Source: DATKMG01 sp035541995
GTDB taxonomy: Bacteria > Acidobacteriota > Terriglobia > Versatilivoradales > Versatilivoraceae
NCBI GenBank assembly: GCA_035541995.1
Contig: DATKMG010000779.1
Location: 1 to 5,614 of the forward strand
DNA: 5,614 nt
Direction of reading: 5' to 3'
Made by a program: the position numbers and the translations under genes. The stretch's first letter is position 1; each line of letters begins with the position of its first letter. The notes under the pieces were generated by a model. It was given only the letters and a program-made list of their open reading frames with translations, was not told the origin of the DNA and searched no databases. Positions 1-5,610 of the stretch are shown in pieces.

Positions 1-654
1 AATGAGCCGCCCCTGGCTGTCTTTGGCTGAATTCGGATACTGGATCTTTTTCTGGATGTCTTTGACGGTAATGAGCCCTTTCAGCATATAGTCCTGATCC
101 ACCACCAGAAGCTTTTCCACCCGATGGCGGTGCAGGATTTCCTGAGCTCCTTCCAGTGTCGTACCCACCGGGACCGTGATGAGATTCTCTTTGGTCATCA
201 CGTCCGAGATCGGGAGATCCAGCCGGGTTTCAAACCGCAGGTCCCGGTTGGTCAGGATACCCACCAGTTTGCCCTTTGTTGTGATTGGGACTCCTGAAAT
301 CTTGTAATGCTTCATCATCTCCAACGCTTCGTAAATCCGGTTCTCGGGAGACATCGTAATGGGATCCACGATCATCCCGCTTTCCGAACGCTTGACCTTG
401 TCGACCTCAGAGGCCTGCTTTTCCACGCTCATGTTGCGATGGATGATTCCGATGCCACCCTGCTGGGCCAACGCGATGGCCAAGCGAGACTCCGAGACTG
501 TATCCATGGCGGCACTAACGATTGGGATATTCAGCTTGATTTGGCGGGTCAGAGAAGTCTGGGTGGAAACTTCGGCCGGCAAAACGTCAGATTTCTGGGG
601 TACCAGCAAGACATCATCGAAAGTCAGCCCTTCAGCTATGTTGGTTCCGGTCAT
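1..654 (-). CDS. guaB: Inosine-5'-monophosphate dehydrogenase, N-terminal part (cut by window edge)
   Basis: IMP dehydrogenase oxidises IMP to XMP with NAD+, the first committed step of GTP synthesis, in the cytoplasm. Only the first 218 codons are present; the family is usually near 490 residues, so the catalytic cysteine loop and flap lie beyond the left edge. Translating the minus strand from ATG at 654 gives the family opening 'GLTFDDVLLVP' (residues 9-19), the substrate-site segment 'SAAMDTVSESRLAIA' (47-61) and 'GGIGIIHRNM' (66-75). The two tandem CBS domains follow (about 95-141, with 'GVPIT' and 'VGILTNRDLRF', and about 153-203, with 'VEKLLVVD' and 'LKGLITVKDI'). In this family the CBS pair binds regulatory nucleotides. 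The start is firm: an in-frame TGA lies directly before the ATG, and GGAGAG sits 3 nt upstream. It follows secA by 11 nt on the same strand, so co-transcription is likely. No frameshift is visible. Confidence 0.97.
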   Translation of the reverse strand, partial: MTGTNIAEGLTFDDVLLVPQKSDVLPAEVSTQTSLTRQIKLNIPIVSAAMDTVSESRLAIALAQQGGIGIIHRNMSVEKQASEVDKVKRSESGMIVDPITMSPENRIYEALEMMKHYKISGVPITTKGKLVGILTNRDLRFETRLDLPISDVMTKENLITVPVGTTLEGAQEILHRHRVEKLLVVDQDYMLKGLITVKDIQKKIQYPNSAKDSQGRLI

Positions 655-657
655 TCA

Positions 658-663
658 CTCTCC
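658..663 (-). promoter_or_regulatory. Ribosome binding site of guaB
   Basis: The minus strand reads GGAGAG, 3 nt before the guaB ATG (5 nt counting from GGAG). It lies wholly within the 11-nt gap after the secA TGA (668-666). This supports both the guaB start and translation from a shared secA-guaB message. Confidence 0.75.
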
Positions 664-665
664 AT

Positions 666-3605
666 TCATGAAGCACGTTTCAATGCACAGCACTTCTTAA
701 ATTTCTTGCCGCTACCACAGGGGCAGGGGTCGTTACGACCGATCTTGGGACCACGAATAACGGTCTTGGGGGCCTCCATTTCTTCACCGGGTGCGTTCAG
801 GGTCAATTCCTGCTTTCTCTGCCGTCGCTCCATTTCGCGGACGCGCTCCTGTTCTTCGACCGGCTGAAGAAGATAGAGCAAGCGAAGCGTCTCCTCTTCA
901 ATGCTGCCCATCATCAACTGGAAGGTCTCGAAAGATTCCTTCTTGTACTCCACCAACGGATCCCTCTGACCGTACCCCCTCAATCCAATCCCTTCCTTCA
1001 GCTGATCCATGGCCAATAGATGGTCCTTCCATTGAGAGTCCAAAACATTCAAGACGATGACCCGCTCATGCATCCGCATGGCTTCCGAACCAATGAGCTT
1101 TTCCTTGCGCTCATACTTTTCTTTGGCCTTTTTGAAGATGGCCTCCTGGAGTTCGGTCCGGTTAAGCTCGCCCGGATCGATCTTTTCGATCCGAATGTCA
1201 AAGCCAAACTGATGCAGGACCGCATGGCGCAACCCTTCGGTGTCCCAGGTCGAGGGATCACTATCCGCTTGGCAATGTCGATCCAGGAAATCCTGGATCA
1301 CATCTTCCGTGAGGTTGAGCAGGTATTCGTTCTGGCTGGGTTCCTCGAGGAACTTTTTGCGCAACCCATAGATCGTCTTACGCTGCTGGTTCATGACATC
1401 ATCGTATTCCAGCAGGTGCTTCCGAATGGTGAAGTTGTGCGCTTCTACCTGTTTCTGGGCGGCCTCAATCCGTTTCGAGACCAGTCGCGATTCGATCGGG
1501 ACACCTTCTTCCATTCCTAAACGCTGCATGATGTTGGAGACCTTTTCGCTGGCAAAAACCCGCATCAGGTCATCTTCCAAGGATAGGTAGAAGCGCGAGG
1601 ATCCTGGATCACCCTGCCGACCGGCCCGACCACGCAACTGATTATCGATACGTCGTGCCTCATGGCGCTCCGTGCCCAGGATGTGCAGGCCCCCCAGCCG
1701 GATCACTTCATCGTGGTCCCTCTTGGCCTCTTGCTGGATCTTATTGAAGACTTCTTCCCATTGTTCCTGGGTGGCAGCAGCAGGATCGATGCCTCTCTTG
1801 CGCAGTTGCTCCTTAGCCTGGAATTCCGGGTTCCCGCCCAATAAGATGTCTGTGCCGCGACCGGCCATGTTTGTGGCAATGGTGACGGAACCGGTTCGGC
1901 CGGCCTGCGCGACGATTTCAGCCTCTTTTTCATGATACTTGGCATTCAGAACGACATGTTTGACCCCGACCTTTTTGAGCATATTGCTCAAGCGCTCAGA
2001 CTTTTCGATCGAGACTGTTCCGACCAGCACCGGCTGCCGACGCTCATAGAGTTCTTTGATTTCTTCAACTACGGCGTTGAACTTTTCGCGTTCAGTCCGA
2101 AAGACCACATCCGGGTACTCTTTGCGAACCATCAGCATATTGGTGGGGATGACCACGACGTCCAGGTTGTAGATCTTGCTGAATTCTGCCGCCTCGGTGT
2201 CAGCCGTACCAGTCATACCCGCGAGCTTCTTGTACATGCGGAAATAGTTCTGGAATGTAATGGTTGCAAGGGTTTGGTTCTCACGTTCGATCTCGACCCG
2301 CTCCTTGGCTTCGACGGCCTCGTGAAGTCCGTCACTCCAACGGCGACCCGGCATCAACCGGCCAGTGAACTCGTCAACAATGAGGACTTTGTTCTCATTG
2401 ATGATGTAATGAACGTCTTTTTCGAATAACCAGTAGGCTTTGACCAGTTGCTGCACCGTATGAATCCGTTCGGTCACGTCAATATACCGCTCTTCAGTGT
2501 AATGGGGGTCGGACGGATCGGGAATGATCCAATCCTCCATGCGGCTTCCGGCCAGGTATTCACGCCCCTTTTCAGTGATATCTACGTTGTGGGATTTCTC
2601 GTCGATGACACAGTAAAGTTGGTTGTCAAACTCAGACAACTGCTTGTTTGACATTAACATTCCTTCTATCTGATCGATCTTCTTCTTGAGATCGCGATGT
2701 TTCGAAATCAGATCGAGATACTCCCGATTCTTGGGGTCGCCGCGCTTCACCAAAAGCAACTTCTCCAAGATCTCGTCAGTATAGTCACCGTCTTTCTCTA
2801 TTTCCCCTATGGCTTCCCGCAGGTTTTCATTAATCATGCGGGATTGGACTTCGCGCAGGCGTTCGGCCAGAGGCCTCATTGCAATATAGACCTTCTGCTG
2901 AGAACTCTCGACCGGCCCGGAGATAATCAATGGAGTCCGGGCCTCGTCTATAAGAATCGAGTCAACTTCGTCGACGATTCCGTAATGGTGACCACGCTGC
3001 ACACACTCAGTGACATCGAACTTCATGTTGTCGCGAAGATAATCAAACCCGAACTCGTTGTTTGTGCCGTAAGTGACATCGCAGTTGTAGGCCTCTTTTC
3101 GCTCGTCGTCATCCAAGTCGTGCTGGATCACTCCAACCGAGAGCCCCAAGAACTTGTAGATTTTGCCCATCCAGTCCGCGTCGCGGCGGGCCAGGTAATC
3201 ATTGACGGTAATTACATGAACGCCATTGCCCACCAGGCTATTCAAATAAACCGGCAATGTTGCCACCAAGGTCTTTCCTTCCCCGGTCTTCATTTCCGCG
3301 ATCTTCCCCTGGTGCAGAACCACGCCCCCGATCAACTGGACATCAAAATTGCGCATTTTGAGAGTCCGCTTGCTCACTTCCCGGACTACCGCGAATGCTT
3401 CCGGCAGTAAGTCATCCAGAGTCTCACCCTGAGCCAGGCGTTGCTTGAATTCAGGGGTCTTGGCTTTCAACTGTTCATCGGAGAGCTTGGAAATGGTCGG
3501 TTCAAGACTGTTGATGAGACGGACAATCGGTTGAGCTGCTTTGAGATCGCGTTCGTATTTGCTGCCAAATATTTTTTTCAGGACAGTATCGACTATCAAT
3601 GGCAA
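666..3605 (-). CDS. secA: Protein translocase subunit SecA (preprotein export ATPase)
   Basis: SecA is the ATP-driven motor that pushes unfolded preproteins through SecYEG across the inner membrane. The 979-aa product carries the family landmarks in order. These are an N-terminal 'LKKIFGSKYERDLK', Walker A 'MKTGEGKT' (105-112), 'TYGTNNEFGFDYLRDN' (178-193) and the DEAD-like Walker B 'VDEVDSILIDEART' (211-224). The preprotein cross-linking domain follows (about 231-375), then 'GRRWSDGLHEAVEAKE' (420-435), 'LAGMTGTADTEA' (461-472), 'TNMAGRGTDI' (578-587) and the arginine-finger motif 'QLRGRAGRQGDPGSSRF' (656-672). The helical scaffold stretch 'DSQWKDHLLAMDQLKEGI' (856-873) and a C-terminal zinc-binding tail with C961, C963, C972 and C973 complete it. 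That tail binds SecB or ribosomes in other bacteria. The protein is longer than E. coli SecA (901 aa), mainly from extra charged sequence at about 240-325 in the cross-linking domain. The first codon is TTG; another TTG at codon 3 (3599) is equally possible. The reading frame is intact. It is first gene of a probable operon with guaB. Confidence 0.98.
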   Translation of the reverse strand: MPLIVDTVLKKIFGSKYERDLKAAQPIVRLINSLEPTISKLSDEQLKAKTPEFKQRLAQGETLDDLLPEAFAVVREVSKRTLKMRNFDVQLIGGVVLHQGKIAEMKTGEGKTLVATLPVYLNSLVGNGVHVITVNDYLARRDADWMGKIYKFLGLSVGVIQHDLDDDERKEAYNCDVTYGTNNEFGFDYLRDNMKFDVTECVQRGHHYGIVDEVDSILIDEARTPLIISGPVESSQQKVYIAMRPLAERLREVQSRMINENLREAIGEIEKDGDYTDEILEKLLLVKRGDPKNREYLDLISKHRDLKKKIDQIEGMLMSNKQLSEFDNQLYCVIDEKSHNVDITEKGREYLAGSRMEDWIIPDPSDPHYTEERYIDVTERIHTVQQLVKAYWLFEKDVHYIINENKVLIVDEFTGRLMPGRRWSDGLHEAVEAKERVEIERENQTLATITFQNYFRMYKKLAGMTGTADTEAAEFSKIYNLDVVVIPTNMLMVRKEYPDVVFRTEREKFNAVVEEIKELYERRQPVLVGTVSIEKSERLSNMLKKVGVKHVVLNAKYHEKEAEIVAQAGRTGSVTIATNMAGRGTDILLGGNPEFQAKEQLRKRGIDPAAATQEQWEEVFNKIQQEAKRDHDEVIRLGGLHILGTERHEARRIDNQLRGRAGRQGDPGSSRFYLSLEDDLMRVFASEKVSNIMQRLGMEEGVPIESRLVSKRIEAAQKQVEAHNFTIRKHLLEYDDVMNQQRKTIYGLRKKFLEEPSQNEYLLNLTEDVIQDFLDRHCQADSDPSTWDTEGLRHAVLHQFGFDIRIEKIDPGELNRTELQEAIFKKAKEKYERKEKLIGSEAMRMHERVIVLNVLDSQWKDHLLAMDQLKEGIGLRGYGQRDPLVEYKKESFETFQLMMGSIEEETLRLLYLLQPVEEQERVREMERRQRKQELTLNAPGEEMEAPKTVIRGPKIGRNDPCPCGSGKKFKKCCALKRAS

Positions 3606-3608
3606 AAG

Positions 3609-3613
3609 CCCCC
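3609..3613 (-). promoter_or_regulatory. Weak, G-only ribosome binding site of secA
   Basis: The only purine-rich stretch before secA on the minus strand is GGGGG. It lies 3 nt before the TTG at 3605 and 9 nt before the in-frame TTG at 3599, so spacing favours the second TTG. An in-frame TGA at 3626-3624 rules out starts further upstream in this frame. A poor ribosome binding site plus a TTG start suggests modest or regulated initiation; this is inference. Confidence 0.35.
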
Positions 3614-3632
3614 AAAAAAGGTTTCAAAGGTC

Positions 3633-3662
3633 ATATTACGAAGGGATGCGAGGCAAAGTCAA
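3633..3662 (-). promoter_or_regulatory. Candidate sigma-70-type promoter of secA
   Basis: On the minus strand TTGACT (3662-3657, 5 of 6 to TTGACA) is followed after 18 nt by TAATAT (3638-3633, 4 of 6 to TATAAT, keeping the key A2 and T6). Transcription would begin near 3626 and give a leader of about 20 nt. Another -10-like TACAAT lies further upstream near 3735-3740 but has no matching -35. This call is by eye only. Confidence 0.33.
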
Positions 3663-3778
3663 GGAGCGGCCCCCTCACGTCCTAAAGCCTCCATACAGGT
3701 ATTGCTCTATAGCCCTTTTTTGAATACCCTTTCTATTGTACTGCGCTTGGGAATAGTCGGGAGGCATTTTGCGAGCAA

Positions 3779-3884
3779 TGGGTCAGTTAAACGGGGAGAT
3801 TTGGAGGGCTGAGCTCTGCAAAGCCGTAGACAAATTGGTTAATGTGGCCTCGCAGAGCTCGGCCCTCCACTAGTGACTGACCCA
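3779..3884. repeat. 106-bp nested inverted-repeat element (REP- or MITE-like)
   Basis: The outer ends are perfect 9-bp inverted repeats, TGGGTCAGT (3779-3787) and ACTGACCCA (3876-3884). Inside lies a long hairpin pairing 3802-3828 with 3843-3869. The left arm begins TGGAGGGCTGAGCTCTGC and the right arm ends GCAGAGCTCGGCCCTCCA; these 18-bp cores differ at one position, which would be a G-U pair in plus-strand RNA. The stem then continues past two A-C mismatches and two further G-U pairs to a 14-nt loop (3829-3842). An 8-bp palindrome CACTAGTG (3868-3875) sits between the right inner and outer arms. No target-site duplication is apparent at the edges. Such paired units resemble REP/BIME sequences or a short non-autonomous transposon, but family membership cannot be shown from one window. 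It could also act as a transcript-stabilising or insulating hairpin in the reductase leader. Confidence 0.7.
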
Positions 3885-3903
3885 CTATTTCTGCCGCTAT
3901 TGT

Positions 3904-3918
3904 GGAAATTGAATTTCC
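3904..3918. promoter_or_regulatory. Perfect interrupted palindrome, candidate operator
   Basis: GGAAATT, a central G, then AATTTCC form a perfect 7-bp inverted repeat. It lies 40 nt upstream of the reductase ATG, in the zone expected for a promoter or operator. The symmetry suits a homodimeric repressor or activator, but no regulator gene is nearby and the motif matches no named operator that I recognise. Confidence 0.35.
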
Positions 3919-3949
3919 TCTTCTAGTGCCGAGATTCGAAAGTGGGATT

Positions 3950-3953
3950 GGAG
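3950..3953 (+). promoter_or_regulatory. Ribosome binding site of the aldo/keto reductase
   Basis: GGAG lies 5 nt before the ATG at 3959. It decides the start in favour of this ATG rather than the in-frame GTG at 3902, whose extra 19 residues do not resemble the family's N-terminus and would cover the palindrome at 3904-3918. Confidence 0.75.
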
Positions 3954-3958
3954 AAACC

Positions 3959-4966
3959 ATGAAGACAAAACGAATGGGAAAAACGGGATTGAAAGTGAGC
4001 AACATCTGCCTGGGAACGATGACTTTCGGAAAACAGGCGGATGAAGCGGCCGCTATTGCCATTATGGACGTGGCTGCAGAACACGGAGTCAATTTCATTG
4101 ATACCGCAGATATTTATCCTGTTCCCCCCTCTTTAGAGTTAGCGGGTCGCACCGAGGAGATTGTGGGAAAATGGCTGAAAGGTAAACGAGATCGTTACAT
4201 TCTGGCCACTAAATGTGGGGTTCGAACCGGGGATAAACCCAATGATGCGGGACTGTCCCGGAAGCACATCCTCGAGGCTGTGGAAGCCAGCCTTCGTCGT
4301 CTCCAAACTGATTACATCGATATTTATTTCGGTCATCAACCGGACCCGGAAACTCCCATCGATGAAACCCTTCGGGCCATGGACGATCTCGTCAAGTCGG
4401 GCAAGGTCCGCTACCTCGGTTGTTCAAATTTCACGGCCTGGCAAGTCGCCAAGTCATTGTGGACCAGCGATAAGCTCATGTTAAACCGGTTCGATGTCCT
4501 TCAACCTAGGTACAATCTGCTTTACCGTGAAATCGAAAACGAGATTATCCCCCTTTGTCGGGAGGAGGGTGTAGGTGTTGTTGCGTTCAATCCGTTGGCA
4601 GCCGGATTCTTGACCGGAAAGTATCAGAAGGGAGCCGAGCCTCCTGATTCCACCCGGTTCGGATTGTTTCGAGAGCCGACCAGCCTTTATCGGGAGCGCT
4701 ACTGGAAAGACTGCCATTTCCATGCAGTCGAGGAACTGAAGAACTTCTTTGAGCCGCGAAAGCAATTGCTAGTTCACGTTGCTCTGGCCTGGGTGTTGTC
4801 ACATGAGGAAATTACTTCTGCGATCGTGGGGGCCAGCCGTGCCGAGCAATTGAAGGAGACACTGGCAGCCACCCATCTTGAACTGGACCAGGACGCCCTC
4901 GAGTTCTGCAATTCCATCTGGTTCAGTCTGCCCCGGCATCCCGACCCCCGGTATGCATTAAGATGA
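3959..4966 (+). CDS. Aldo/keto reductase family oxidoreductase
   Basis: The predicted 335-aa cytosolic enzyme belongs to the NAD(P)H-dependent aldo/keto reductases, which reduce aldehydes or ketones to alcohols on a TIM-barrel fold. It opens with the typical 'RMGKTGLKVSNICLGTMTFG' (5-24). The catalytic tetrad is complete: D48 and Y53 in 'FIDTADIY', K85 in 'ILATK' and H126 in 'IYFGHQPDP'. Other family stretches are 'GKVRYLGCSNF' (148-158), 'QPRYNLLYREIE' (182-193), 'AFNPLAAGFLTGKY' (209-222) and 'AIVGASRAEQLKETL' (288-302); the last is the usual region that grips the cofactor phosphate. Length is normal, and no signal peptide or membrane segment is seen. The residue before the catalytic His is Gly where I expect a bulkier one, and the loop after Y53 is extended (to about residue 65). 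The overall wording fits the Tas/YajO-like, general stress or sugar-related reductases, but the substrate cannot be told. It is divergent from secA and probably monocistronic. Confidence 0.95.
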   Translation: MKTKRMGKTGLKVSNICLGTMTFGKQADEAAAIAIMDVAAEHGVNFIDTADIYPVPPSLELAGRTEEIVGKWLKGKRDRYILATKCGVRTGDKPNDAGLSRKHILEAVEASLRRLQTDYIDIYFGHQPDPETPIDETLRAMDDLVKSGKVRYLGCSNFTAWQVAKSLWTSDKLMLNRFDVLQPRYNLLYREIENEIIPLCREEGVGVVAFNPLAAGFLTGKYQKGAEPPDSTRFGLFREPTSLYRERYWKDCHFHAVEELKNFFEPRKQLLVHVALAWVLSHEEITSAIVGASRAEQLKETLAATHLELDQDALEFCNSIWFSLPRHPDPRYALR

Positions 4967-5012
4967 AAGTGCCCCATGACCCTCTCATGCTCACCACCGC
5001 CGATGCAAACGC

Positions 5013-5037
5013 TGGAGGGCCCTGCTCTGTCGGGGCC
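5013..5037 (+). repeat. Possible diverged single arm of the 3779-3884 repeat
   Basis: This 25-nt stretch begins TGGAGGGCC, has GCTCTG at the same offset as in the arms of the upstream element, and ends GGGGCC where the right arm (read on the minus strand) has GAGGCC. By eye about 20 of 24 positions agree with one 1-nt indel. There is no complementary partner arm beside it, so it would be a lone or decayed unit. Chance similarity in GC-rich DNA is possible. Confidence 0.35.
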
Positions 5038-5109
5038 ATGATCGCGACGCGTGACGGAGGTCGATTCTCAAGGCGGAGGCTTCTCAAGTTCGAAACGAAT
5101 CGCCGCGTC

Positions 5110-5145
5110 GGGTGACCGGAGGGGCTGGGGTCACTGGGGTCACCC
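5110..5145. repeat. Small inverted plus tandem repeat (GGGTGACC / GGTCACCC)
   Basis: GGGTGACC (5110-5117) and GGTCACCC (5138-5145) are perfect inverted repeats. The right arm overlaps a 9-bp tandem duplication, GGGGTCACT (5127-5135) and GGGGTCACC (5136-5144), so the left arm could pair with either copy. The string GTCACCCAT recurs once more at 5467-5475. Function is unknown. Confidence 0.5.
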
Positions 5146-5154
5146 ATTAAAAGG

Positions 5155-5210
5155 CTTTGTCAAGCAAAAAACACTTCTGCGGAGGCGTCGAGAGGACTTT
5201 TTTGACAAAG
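5155..5210. terminator. 56-nt palindrome with A- and T-runs, bidirectional terminator-like
   Basis: Perfect 9-bp arms CTTTGTCAA (5155-5163) and TTGACAAAG (5202-5210) enclose a six-A run (5166-5171) and a six-T run (5198-5203). Between the runs is a central hairpin: CTTCT (5174-5178) with AGAGG (5191-5195), including one G-U pair, plus CG (5180-5181) with CG (5189-5190). Read on either strand, a stem is followed within 2 nt by six T, the layout of an intrinsic terminator. The inner stem is weak, so efficiency is doubtful. It lies 189 nt after the reductase stop and is the best candidate end for that transcript. Confidence 0.4.
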
Positions 5211-5261
5211 AAGAATATTCCGGACTGCCCCTGCTGGGGCTGCGCGCTCCCGTCGCGTTTC

Positions 5262-5278
5262 TGCACTCCCTGAGTGCA
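5262..5278. repeat. Perfect 7-bp hairpin
   Basis: TGCACTC (5262-5268) pairs with GAGTGCA (5272-5278) around a 3-nt loop CCT. A second small hairpin, GCCCC (5227-5231) with GGGGC (5236-5240) and loop TGCT, lies just upstream. No T-run follows either, so neither looks like a terminator. Confidence 0.6.
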
Positions 5279-5333
5279 TGAACCTTCGACTGCCGAATCT
5301 CGCCGGTTGCCCCTCGCCACTGTGACCGATTAG

Positions 5334-5366
5334 CTGCCCACCTTTCCTTGGGAAAGTGACGGGCAG
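5334..5366. repeat. Two-part hairpin with 12 base pairs
   Basis: The outer stem is CTGCCC (5334-5339) with GGGCAG (5361-5366). The inner stem is CTTTCC (5342-5347) with GGAAAG (5351-5356) and loop TTG. They are separated by a small asymmetric internal loop (2 nt and 4 nt). About 20 nt downstream, GCC-TTCG-GGC (5385-5394) has, on the plus strand, the C(UUCG)G form known as an unusually stable RNA tetraloop. Confidence 0.55.
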
Positions 5367-5483
5367 GAAAACCCTGGGGTCTTCGCCTTCGGGCTGGAGT
5401 TGTCCCGTTTGCACACCCGTCGTTTCGTCTTTTCCAGTGTCGGATTCTTAGGACCGATCCGCACCAGTCACCCATGTAGATAA

Positions 5484-5514
5484 GGGCTTGTGCCACTCCA
5501 CCGAGTGGCGGCCC
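5484..5514. repeat. Nested hairpin, 7-bp perfect core
   Basis: The core is GCCACTC (5492-5498) with GAGTGGC (5503-5509) and loop CACC. It is enclosed by GGGC (5484-5487) with GCCC (5511-5514). An adjoining imperfect stem, CTGGCT (5515-5520) with AGCC-CCAG (5528-5535), and CCGGT/ACCGG (5543-5547 and 5563-5567) follow closely, giving a chain of hairpins. Confidence 0.6.
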
Positions 5515-5593
5515 CTGGCTCGCCTTCAGCCCCAGAAACACGCCGGTGCCAGACTGTGTCCAACCGGTTTGCCTGTGACAGATGCTCTGGTTC

Positions 5594-5610
5594 CCCCTGC
5601 CGGGCAGGGG
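5594..5610. repeat. 17-bp perfect palindrome at the right edge
   Basis: CCCCTGCC, a central G, then GGCAGGGG form a perfect palindrome 4 nt from the window end. A 1-nt loop is too tight for RNA, so a folded form would lose one or two inner pairs. It could be a protein-binding site, part of a larger hairpin or a repeat end; the neighbouring sequence is not visible. Confidence 0.5.

Larger units (their letters stand above)
3606..3958. other. Divergent intergenic region between secA and the aldo/keto reductase
   Basis: These 353 bp separate two genes that read away from each other, so both promoters should lie here. I see no credible gene: reading frames on both strands are short or are upstream extensions of neighbours. 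From left to right it contains the weak secA ribosome binding site, a candidate secA promoter, and a 6-bp inverted repeat GGTATT/AATACC (3698-3703 and 3723-3728) around a T-run. The 106-bp nested palindrome (3779-3884) follows, then a perfect 15-bp interrupted palindrome (3904-3918) and the reductase ribosome binding site. I found no clear -35/-10 pair for the reductase. Confidence 0.8.

Noticed and set aside
2697..3410. A 237-codon plus-strand frame, and several others opposite secA.
   Set aside because: They lie antisense to an intact, strongly conserved secA and are the usual shadow of its codon pattern; none has a family motif or a ribosome binding site that I could support.
3660..3700. 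A short minus-strand frame starting at an ATG near 3694 in the region upstream of secA, considered as a SecM-like leader peptide.
   Set aside because: It has about 11 codons with no arrest motif or signal peptide, and it lies largely upstream of the candidate promoter, so it would not be in the secA leader.
3873..3903. A possible reductase promoter, GTGACT with 19 nt to TATTGT.
   Set aside because: Both boxes match the consensus at only about 4 of 6 and the spacing is long, so this is no better than chance.
3902..3958. A GTG start extending the reductase by 19 residues.
   Set aside because: The added residues are not family-like and no ribosome binding site precedes the GTG, whereas the ATG at 3959 has GGAG at ideal spacing.
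4963..5115. A 50-codon plus-strand frame whose ATG overlaps the reductase stop as ATGA.
   Set aside because: The ATGA overlap is typical of coupled genes, but there is no ribosome binding site, the product is arginine-rich with no recognisable motif, and it runs through the suspected repeat arm at 5013-5037. It is probably a chance frame.
5140..5541. A 133-codon minus-strand frame in the right-hand tract.
   Set aside because: The product is rich in Arg, Ser and Gly, shares its region with another open frame (5414-5160), spans all the hairpins and matches no family I know. It looks like a by-product of GC-rich composition.
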